Assembly (NCBI RefSeq): GCF_014138605.1
Contig: NZ_JACJHX010000011.1
Span: forward strand, 1-64,000
Direction of reading: 5' to 3'
DNA from: Peribacillus huizhouensis
GTDB lineage: Bacteria > Bacillota > Bacilli > Bacillales > DSM-1321
Length of the DNA: 64,000 nucleotides
The position numbers and the translations under genes were made by a program. How positions within the stretch are numbered: position 1 is the stretch's first letter; each line of letters opens with the position of its first letter. Of this stretch, positions 57,862 to 64,000 are shown in pieces. The notes beneath the pieces are model-generated. The model was not told where the DNA came from. It worked only from the letters and a program-made list of their open reading frames with translations, and ran no database searches.

Positions 57862-57875
57862 AGCAAACGTTTGCA
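57862..57875. promoter_or_regulatory. cre-like site upstream of the pullulanase gene
   Basis: AGCAAACGTTTGCA fits the CcpA consensus TGNAANCGNTNNCA except at the first base, and its 12-bp centre is a perfect palindrome. It is about 210 bp upstream of the pullulanase start, in a spacer (57652-58086) otherwise without supported features. Confidence 0.5.
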
Positions 57876-58086
57876 CAGAATTGCTAGAAAAACCAAAGTG
57901 TAATCTGTCCATCGTTGACATTTGCACTTTTATTACCCTAATATTGCCCCTTTCCTATTTTTTAAATATTCTATATTTTAATTATAATCAAAATATTCAA
58001 ATTTGCATATGGTGATTTTTAAATAACTAACTTTAGTAGTAGTACGTTTATAAGATCGTTGCTGCTCTAAAAATGGGCCAAAAAGC

Positions 58087-58187
58087 AAAGAGTCTGACTC
58101 CGCAACGACTAAATTCAGTATAAGATACGTGTAAGAACACGACATCCTGATTTAGAGTGCGAGGTCAGACCCTTATGAGACGCCCTC
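58087..58187. terminator. Family C palindromic repeat, copy 12, after the MATE gene
   Basis: AAAGAGTCTGACTCCGCAAC, CTAAATTCAGTATAAGATA, CCTGATTTAGAGTGCGAGG and TCAGACCCTTATGAGACGCC; the best-conserved copy together with 13 and 14. It lies 13 nt past the minus-strand MATE stop codon. Confidence 0.75.
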
Positions 58188-58199
58188 ATTGCTTCATTC

Positions 58200-59585
58200 T
58201 CATGGAGAAACAACTGGTTCTACCTTTATGTCATCTTGCTTTACGAGCGCATGCTTCTCCCATTTCCGGCTCTTCCATCTGAAAAACATAATGCATGCTC
58301 GTGTCCACTCGTCAGCAGCAATGGCAAGCCAAATTCCTGGTAAACCAAGACCGAGGTGGAAGACAAAGAAATATCCTAGCGGAAGACTCATTCCAACCAT
58401 TGAAAATGCGCCAATCAAGACGGGATATTTAGCATCCCCTGATGCACGTAATGAATTAATTAGAACAATGTTTATCGTACGACCCGTTTCAAGCAGGATA
58501 CTTAAAAGCAAGACACTTGCACCCATTCGAATAATTTCAGGATCATCAGAGAATAGGCCCATCAATGGTTTTCGAAGTAGAATAACAAGCATAACCATAG
58601 ATAAAGTAACGACTAATGCCCACTTCACGCTTTTCCACACCCGGAAGTACGCGTCATCTTTCCGATTTCCACCGACATAACGACCGACTATAATTGACGT
58701 TCCCATTCCAATAGCCATAGCAAACAAGTAAATGAACATAGAGATATTTGTAGCATATTGTCTTGCAGCTAGAGAACTAGCACCAAGATACGTTGCATAA
58801 TATAAGAACACGATTTGACACGTTTGATACATGATCTGCTCAAAGGCAGATGGCAAACCGATTTGTAGTATTTTACGAATGTACTCCCACGATAAAGAGA
58901 AATAATACTTAAGTTTCACGCGAACTTCCATCACTTGATACAGAAGCCAAAAGAATACAAGCAACGCAAGGAATCGGCTAATGACTGAAGAAATAGCCGC
59001 ACCTTGAACACCTAACTCAGGAAACCCAAACTTCCCGAAAATGAGTGCATAATTTCCTATTATATGAATCACGTTCATTCCAAGGGAAACAAACATTGCT
59101 TCCTTCGTAAAACCATGAACCCGAATTATGGCAGCTAATGAATTAATAATTGCTTGTAGGAAAATAGCTCCTCCAACAATCTTCAAATAACTATGAGCAT
59201 AAAAGAGGATATCCCCCGATAAGTTCAAACCTTGCATCAATCTCTCACTATAAAAAACAAAAACAATACTTATCAAGATACCAACTATTAAATTAAGGAC
59301 AACTGCAATTGCAGATATTTTAGCAGCTTCCAAAATTTTTCTTGAACCGATATACTGAGCAATAACGATGGCAGCACCATTACCAATCACTTCTAAAATA
59401 AGGATAGCGATATGGAGATATTGATTGGCAGCACCTACACCAGAAACTGCATCATCAGAAATTGCACTCAACATAAACGTATCGACAATCCCCATTAACA
59501 TGAATAGAAATATCTCTAAAAAAATAGGCCATGTAAGCGAGAATAGATTAAGATCTTTCTGTATCTTCGATGATTGTTTTACCAA
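58200..59585 (-). CDS. MATE family multidrug efflux protein
   Basis: 461 aa with about twelve membrane segments in two halves. NorM-type landmarks are LTWPIFLEIFLFMLMGIVDTFMLS (about 17-40), a region GAANQYLHIA, ASSLAARQYATNISMFIYLF and ALRASGDAKYPVLIGAFSM. It is a cation-coupled exporter of drugs or metabolites. Start TTG 59585 with AGAAGGTGAA. No adjacent regulator gene. Confidence 0.9.
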   Translation of the reverse strand: MVKQSSKIQKDLNLFSLTWPIFLEIFLFMLMGIVDTFMLSAISDDAVSGVGAANQYLHIAILILEVIGNGAAIVIAQYIGSRKILEAAKISAIAVVLNLIVGILISIVFVFYSERLMQGLNLSGDILFYAHSYLKIVGGAIFLQAIINSLAAIIRVHGFTKEAMFVSLGMNVIHIIGNYALIFGKFGFPELGVQGAAISSVISRFLALLVFFWLLYQVMEVRVKLKYYFSLSWEYIRKILQIGLPSAFEQIMYQTCQIVFLYYATYLGASSLAARQYATNISMFIYLFAMAIGMGTSIIVGRYVGGNRKDDAYFRVWKSVKWALVVTLSMVMLVILLRKPLMGLFSDDPEIIRMGASVLLLSILLETGRTINIVLINSLRASGDAKYPVLIGAFSMVGMSLPLGYFFVFHLGLGLPGIWLAIAADEWTRACIMFFRWKSRKWEKHALVKQDDIKVEPVVSP

Positions 59586-59702
59586 AAATTCACCTTCTTA
59601 CTCTCTATACTTTATTAAACAAATAGTATCGTATCACAGTTGAATTGCAGTTACACGAACTTTTTGAAGTGTTAACAAAACATTATGATTATTATCAGGA
59701 TA

Positions 59703-59820
59703 GAGGGTGTCCCCAAAGAAGGGGCAGACTCCGCAACGGCTAAATACAGTATAAGATAAATAGATGAAACACGATATACTGAATTAGAGTGCGAGGTCAG
59801 ACCATTATGCCCACATCCTC
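59703..59820. repeat. Family C palindromic repeat, copy 13
   Basis: Full-length copy: GAGGGTGTCCCC at the left end and CCCACATCCTC at the right, GGGCAGACTCCGCAACGGC, CTAAATACAGTATAAGATAA and AATTAGAGTGCGAGGTCAGA. Unlike most copies it lies near gene starts, between the divergent MATE and rluF genes. Confidence 0.75.
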
Positions 59821-59860
59821 AACCTTTATAATAATTTTTATGGTGATTTTTTCATACTAA

Positions 59861-59911
59861 AAAGTGAATTTTCAATCAGTGGGGTTACTGCCCCATTAAT
59901 ACGGGATAAAC
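59861..59911. repeat. Interspersed repeat family D, copy 3
   Basis: AAAGTGAATTTTCAATCAGT, GGGGTTACTGCC, ATTAATACGGGATAAA. It lies between family C copy 13 and rluF. Confidence 0.65.
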
Positions 59912-60044
59912 TAAGATCTTTCATCCTATATGTATAGATCGGAAATGGGAAGGAAATTGAAGATTATTACGTACTACCTTGTGCAAATACATGCATTTGC
60001 GTTATCTTAGAATCACAAATCTAAATATAAAGGTGTGCGTACTT

Positions 60045-60752
60045 TTGCGAATTAACAAGTATATTAGCGAGTCTGGGATTACATCAAGACGAGGTGCCGA
60101 TAAGTGGATTGCTGAAGGCAAAGTAACAATTAATGGCGTCACCGCTGAGTTAGGCAGCCAGGCTCAGCCAGGAGACGATGTGCGAGTGGATGGAAAACCG
60201 GTTATTATCGAACAACAAGGAATATACCTTGTCCTCAATAAGCCAGTTGGTATTACAAGCACTACTGAAAAACATATCAAAGGAAATATTGTAGACTTCG
60301 TAAACCACCCATTGCGCATTTTTCATATAGGTCGACTTGATAAAGATTCCGAAGGATTAATCTTACTCACGAATGATGGCGATATCGTAAATGAAATTCT
60401 ACGCTCTGAAAATAAACATGAGAAAGAATATATTGTACAAGTAGACAAACCAATTACAGACTCATTCTTAAGGAATATGGCTTCAGGCGTAGAAATCTTA
60501 GATACTAAGACACTTCCATGTAAGGTCACTCAACTTGGTAAAAACCGTTTCAAAATTATTCTAACACAAGGTTTAAATCGACAAATTCGTCGTATGTGTT
60601 CTGTACTCGATTATCAAGTAGTAAGTTTGCAGCGGATTCGAATCATGAATATTAAGCTAGGCGAACTTGCAGTTGGCCAGTGGCGTGATCTTACTAAGAC
60701 TGAAAAAGAGCAATTATTCTCCGAGCTTAACTACACGCCTCGAAAACGATAA
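60045..60752 (+). CDS. rluF: 23S rRNA pseudouridine synthase, RluF-like
   Basis: 235 aa. An S4 RNA-binding domain (about 1-45, RINKYISESGITSRRGADKW) precedes the RsuA/RluB-family catalytic domain with GRLDKDSEGLILLTNDG (catalytic D about 90) and GLNRQIRRMCSVLDYQVV. It isomerises a uridine in 23S rRNA; E. coli RluF modifies U2604. TTG 60045 has AAAGGTGTG upstream and begins at the S4 domain. The 22-residue upstream extension lacks a ribosome site and is not used. Confidence 0.88.
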   Translation: MRINKYISESGITSRRGADKWIAEGKVTINGVTAELGSQAQPGDDVRVDGKPVIIEQQGIYLVLNKPVGITSTTEKHIKGNIVDFVNHPLRIFHIGRLDKDSEGLILLTNDGDIVNEILRSENKHEKEYIVQVDKPITDSFLRNMASGVEILDTKTLPCKVTQLGKNRFKIILTQGLNRQIRRMCSVLDYQVVSLQRIRIMNIKLGELAVGQWRDLTKTEKEQLFSELNYTPRKR

Positions 60753-60765
60753 TTCTATAAAAAGA

Positions 60766-60890
60766 AAGGTGTCCTCAAACAAAGGGTCTGGCTCCGCAAC
60801 AAATACATACCGTATAAGGTATGTGTATGAAACAAGACATATTATATTGATTTAGAGCGCGAGGTCAAACCCTTATGAGACACCCTTTTT
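60766..60890. terminator. Family C palindromic repeat, copy 14, bidirectional terminator
   Basis: Full-length copy: AAAGGTGTC and GACACCCTTT ends, arms AAAGGGTCTGGCTCCGCAAC and GCGCGAGGTCAAACCCTT, core TAAGGTATGTGTATGAAAC. It separates the convergent rluF and sensor kinase genes. Confidence 0.75.
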
Positions 60891-60895
60891 CACGA

Positions 60896-62200
60896 TTATG
60901 ACTTAGGTATATTACATGTAACAACTATTTCACGATCCAGTACATGAAACTTAATCTGTCCATCATATCTTTTAACAATTTCCTTTACGATAAATAACCC
61001 CTGTCCTCTTATCTTGCCCGCCTTTTCTTTTTTAGTTGAAAAGCCTCTTTCAAAAATATTGTCGATCACCTTTTCATCCACATCATGTCCGGTATTCGTT
61101 ACTTCAAAAAAATATTGACTGTTACTTACTTTACAGGCTACTTTAATTCTCCGATCAGACTCTGGCAATTCTATTGTAGCTTCAATCGCATTATCGATTA
61201 AATTAGACATAATTTTTATCAAATCAGTTGATTTAATTTTTGAAAACGAATCATCGCAAATATCAAACGCAATTTCAATGGAATGGTTATTCGCAGTAAT
61301 TCTTTTTGTTTCAATTAATACAGATAGTCCAGGGTTATTGACATTCAATTTAATATTCTCAATCGCATGTACTTCTTTAAAGAGATACGTTAAATACTCT
61401 AAAGCTTGTTCATGATTGCCCAGTTTCAACAAACCGTGGATGACTTGAATATGGTTTGAAAAATCATGACGTAAAGACTGCACAGAAGAGATTAAAGAAC
61501 GGAACTCCGATTGATACGTTACTTCTGTCTCTCCCACTTCTTTTTTCAACTCTTTTTGATACCACTTTTCGATGATTAAAAAGGATAAGAGCAAGACAAC
61601 TACGAATAGGCCATTAAAAATCAGCATATATGAATTGTTTTTTATTACATCATCACCGATATTATTGAGCACTTGTGTACTTATATCAATGCCTAGAAAG
61701 CCGATTATCTCATTTTGGTTATCAATAATTGGCACCCCGACGGAAAGATATTGTCCATATACCGGATCATTAATAACGCCCGTATAATACGTTTCCCCCT
61801 CATATGCTAGTGATACCTGCTTTTCTGGTACAGTACATTCTAAGCCTATTTCTATATTGTCTGACTTTAACATCCCTGGTACCATTACTCTCGAAACTTT
61901 AGGATTATCGACGGCTAGTGAATAGAGATGTAAAGCACCGATTTTTTCTTTCGCATCATTAAAGTATTCATTGATAGCATGATACTCTTTTCCTTTTACC
62001 GGATTTTCAAGAAACTTCTTGTACAGCTCTATATCCATGGAAGCTGCGATGCTCTTTGCTGTCTCAACATTGTGGACAGCAATCGATTCTTCTATTGTCT
62101 TTTTAATAGTAAGATAAGATGCAAGTATATTCACACCTGTGAAGAATATTACTAAAAATAGGGCCAATCCAAAAATCAATTTTATCTTTGTCTTTTTCAT
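60896..62200 (-). CDS. Orphan SpoOB-type sensor histidine kinase
   Basis: 434 aa. Membrane segments at 8-30 and 191-211 enclose a ~160-residue extracytoplasmic sensor with a PAS/Cache-like ending YGQYLSVGVPIIDNQNEIIG. Inside, the H-box is SLRHDFSNHIQVIHGLL (H245), the SPOB_a form used by CitA/DcuS-type kinases and Spo0B. The HATPase has MSNLIDNAIEA and GQGLFIVKEIV. No response regulator gene is adjacent, so its partner is elsewhere. CitA/DcuS relatives sense organic acids; the ligand here is unknown. Confidence 0.85.
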   Translation of the reverse strand: MKKTKIKLIFGLALFLVIFFTGVNILASYLTIKKTIEESIAVHNVETAKSIAASMDIELYKKFLENPVKGKEYHAINEYFNDAKEKIGALHLYSLAVDNPKVSRVMVPGMLKSDNIEIGLECTVPEKQVSLAYEGETYYTGVINDPVYGQYLSVGVPIIDNQNEIIGFLGIDISTQVLNNIGDDVIKNNSYMLIFNGLFVVVLLLSFLIIEKWYQKELKKEVGETEVTYQSEFRSLISSVQSLRHDFSNHIQVIHGLLKLGNHEQALEYLTYLFKEVHAIENIKLNVNNPGLSVLIETKRITANNHSIEIAFDICDDSFSKIKSTDLIKIMSNLIDNAIEATIELPESDRRIKVACKVSNSQYFFEVTNTGHDVDEKVIDNIFERGFSTKKEKAGKIRGQGLFIVKEIVKRYDGQIKFHVLDREIVVTCNIPKS

Positions 62201-62239
62201 AAGAAAGTTTTTTCCAACCTTTATTATGGATTTCTTGAG

Positions 62240-62347
62240 CAGAGTGAAACATCAATCAGTTGGGGTTTTCTTCACCCCCACCTTCGTTTCTTCGAGTCCT
62301 CTTAGCCTTGAGGTGGGCGGTCTTACTGCCTGTTAATGCGGGATAAA
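62240..62347. repeat. Interspersed repeat family D, copy 4 (expanded)
   Basis: AGAGTGAAACATCAATCAGT, TGGGGTTTTC, then an extra stretch of about 55 bp with a CCCCCACCT.../AGGTGGGCGG foldback, then TTACTGCCTGTTAATGCGGG and ATAAA. It lies upstream of the orphan kinase. Confidence 0.65.
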
Positions 62348-62564
62348 TTACCCTATATCAACTTAATGATATCGTACGTTTATTCTACTATACTTTAAAA
62401 GGGTTACATAACAAAAAAAGGATTATCTATAAAATCAAATTTTTTTCATTTTAATAAGATTACTAGCTTTTAAAGCCTTCTAATAATATGGAGAGTAATA
62501 AATTGAAAGGAATACAAAGAGGGGAAATGGAAGAATAGAATCTTCTATCCTTCCACTGAAATTA

Positions 62565-63434
62565 TTACTTAATATACTCTTTTCCGACAAGAATATCCGA
62601 AATTTCATCTGTCGGAATGATAAATTCTACTGGTCCCATATAGCCTGGTGCTACCTCATATTGATCAAAGGCGATAACGAGCTTGTTCTGTTCATTAATG
62701 TAGAATTTTTGATTTCTATCAATTTTTTCAAATCTTACCGGATCATCTTCACTAACCCAATAGATTTTATTCGGATCACTTTTCATCTGCTCAGCTATCT
62801 GAGCTTTGATATTTTCACTTAATACATCTATATAGCTTTCATTTTTAAATAAACTCTTTAAGGTGAGTAAGACTTGATTTTTTTTATCTACCGTATCGAA
62901 CTGCATTTCCGTAGAAGAAGATGCCTGGGTAATGACGTTATAGCGGCGAATTGAGAATATGGAATCATTGTCAGTCAGCACTTCATACCCACTAGTGACA
63001 GCCATATTTGCATTTTCTCCTTCTTTCAGTTCTGCCAACGTCTTTGTAAACTCTTGATACAATTGCTTACTTTCTGCAATATATTTTTCATTCAATGAAG
63101 CTTCCAGACCTGAATTGTCCAAACCAGAAATCGCAGGAACTTTAATATCCATACTTGCTTGGTTATCCTTCTCTTCTTTCCACTCCTGAAATGTGATTAC
63201 ATCAATGACCTTGCCTATAATCGGAATATTAGACATCGCATTAGCAGCCGAAGGACTCGAATTGACCGTTGCGATTAACAAAATAGCGGCAGCCACTGTA
63301 CCTATTGACCATTTATACGCTACCTTCCTTTTTTTAGTGGAAGTTTGAAGCGCTCGGTTTACAACATCATCCAACTCCTTTGGAATAGGTATGTCCATAT
63401 AATGATCTTTTAATTTTCCCAACTTTTTATCCAT
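62565..63434 (-). CDS. rsiV: Anti-sigma factor RsiV-like (DUF3298)
   Basis: 289 aa. A cytoplasmic N-terminus (1-40) binding sigma V, one membrane segment (42-58) with SPSAANA after it, and an outer DUF3298-type domain (about 80-289; NEKYIAESKQLYQEF, LTLKSLFKNESYIDVL, YEVAPGYMGPVEFIIP). In B. subtilis RsiV is the lysozyme receptor: lysozyme binding exposes it to cleavage and frees SigV. ATG 63434 has TAGGAGGCC. It follows sigV by 23 nt; no oatA gene follows, unlike B. subtilis. Confidence 0.87.
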   Translation of the reverse strand: MDKKLGKLKDHYMDIPIPKELDDVVNRALQTSTKKRKVAYKWSIGTVAAAILLIATVNSSPSAANAMSNIPIIGKVIDVITFQEWKEEKDNQASMDIKVPAISGLDNSGLEASLNEKYIAESKQLYQEFTKTLAELKEGENANMAVTSGYEVLTDNDSIFSIRRYNVITQASSSTEMQFDTVDKKNQVLLTLKSLFKNESYIDVLSENIKAQIAEQMKSDPNKIYWVSEDDPVRFEKIDRNQKFYINEQNKLVIAFDQYEVAPGYMGPVEFIIPTDEISDILVGKEYIK

Positions 63435-63457
63435 TTTCTATGGCCTCCTAGGATCAA

Positions 63458-63937
63458 TTAATCCATTTTAATACGTAGTAATTCTAGTGCTTTATACAAT
63501 CTCGTTTTAATGGTATTAATGTTTTCTCCTAAAATTATTGCAATTTCTTCTAGCTTAAGATCTTCAAAATAACGAAGGATGATGATCGATTTATATTTAA
63601 CTGGTAAATCGTCAATCGCCTTTTGTAAGTCTATATTTTGATAGTCATCCTCATGGCCTTGACTGAAAAACTCTAAAGTATCCACATCTGCAAGTGTCAC
63701 TTTCTTATGTTTACGCAAAAAATCCAATGCAGTATGAACAATAATCTTATAAAACCAGCTGTTAATCGACTGAGAATCATTAATCTTGTCGACCGAGATT
63801 AATGCCTTTTTAATGGACTCTTGAATAATATCAAGGGCATCATCTTTATTTTTTACATAACTATAAGCAAGCCGGTAGTAGTTTTCCTTTTTTTCAGTTA
63901 TTGTTGTAATAAGTAATTGACGGATATCCTGAACCAT
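63458..63937 (-). CDS. sigV: ECF sigma factor SigV-like
   Basis: 159 aa. Region 2 includes YRLAYSYVKNKDDALDIIQESIKKAL; region 4 has LPVKYKSIIILRYFEDLKLEE and INTIKTRLYKALELL. With rsiV downstream it makes the SigV lysozyme-response pair. ATG 63937 follows AAGGAG by 12 nt; the open frame continues 14 codons upstream without a better site. The promoter is probably cut by or close to the window edge, as only about 60 nt remain. Confidence 0.88.
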   Translation of the reverse strand: MVQDIRQLLITTITEKKENYYRLAYSYVKNKDDALDIIQESIKKALISVDKINDSQSINSWFYKIIVHTALDFLRKHKKVTLADVDTLEFFSQGHEDDYQNIDLQKAIDDLPVKYKSIIILRYFEDLKLEEIAIILGENINTIKTRLYKALELLRIKMD

Positions 63938-64000
63938 TACATGAAAGAGCTCCTTTTTCTTGAAGTTGGTACGTACCATTTAGTGTTACATTGGATAGAC

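Noticed and set aside
57821..58015. 64-codon plus-strand frame upstream of the pullulanase gene
   Set aside because: No ribosome site, and it spans the cre-like site and a decayed AT-rich spacer; translation looks random.
63960..64000. SigV-type promoter from TGTAAC (about 63985) and CGTA
   Set aside because: Spacing is only about 11 bp, too short for an ECF promoter; the real promoter may lie beyond the window edge.

Overview
The window looks like a chromosomal segment of a low-GC Gram-positive bacterium of the family Bacillaceae. The evidence is the gene content (liaIHFSR, sigV-rsiV, the yhfW, yfmM and yvqI-like genes, a SAM-I riboswitch), AGGAGG-type ribosome binding sites, frequent TTG/GTG starts and Bacillus-type rRNA promoters. 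About 55 protein genes are supported. I see no transposase, integrase, phage structural gene, plasmid replication gene, tRNA or CRISPR array.

Layout, left to right. At 1-80 is the 5' end of a 16S rRNA gene leaving the window on the minus strand, with tandem promoters up to about 480. Then come topB; an ABC-F ATPase; a SAM-riboswitch-controlled flavin monooxygenase plus ATP-grasp pair (sulfur metabolism); a fused methyltransferase; the cell-envelope stress locus liaI-liaH-liaF-liaS-liaR; and a DEAD-box helicase. A 640-bp non-coding stretch (14.5-15.2 kb) holds a candidate structured RNA. It is followed by a ParR/ParM-like segregation cassette with a centromere-like repeat array. Next are yhfW, a SIMPL protein, purU, a glutaminyl-tRNA synthetase, pxpA-C-B (5-oxoproline use), msrAB, nupC and a repeat-filled spacer. 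An amino-acid ABC importer, an ECF sigma/anti-sigma/toast-rack operon, a split ThrE-type exporter, a decayed zinc-ribbon gene, a hydrolase, a dicarboxylate/amino-acid symporter, rlmI and gdhA follow. The right third holds an OmpR-type two-component system, a cytoplasmic alpha-amylase, a HEAT-like protein, pepT, an alkyltransferase-like protein, lytS-lytR-cstA (probable pyruvate sensing and uptake), a type I pullulanase, a MATE pump, rluF, an orphan SpoOB-type kinase and rsiV-sigV.

Two themes link the region. First, envelope and stress signalling is dense: lia, two ECF systems, two further two-component systems and one orphan kinase. Second, carbon and nitrogen use is prominent: amylase, pullulanase with a cre-like site, cstA, gdhA, pepT, pxp and gln-type transport.

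The most striking non-genic signal is a set of interspersed repeats in the spacers. The main family (called family C here) has 14 copies of a palindromic element of up to about 125 bp with GGGTCTGAC/GTCAGACCC arms. It sits almost always at gene 3' ends, where it appears to be the terminator. Four lesser families (A, B, D, E) are also described. The best candidates for something undescribed are family C, the structured RNA near 14.8-15.04 kb, and the chromosomal ParM-ParR-parC-like cassette.
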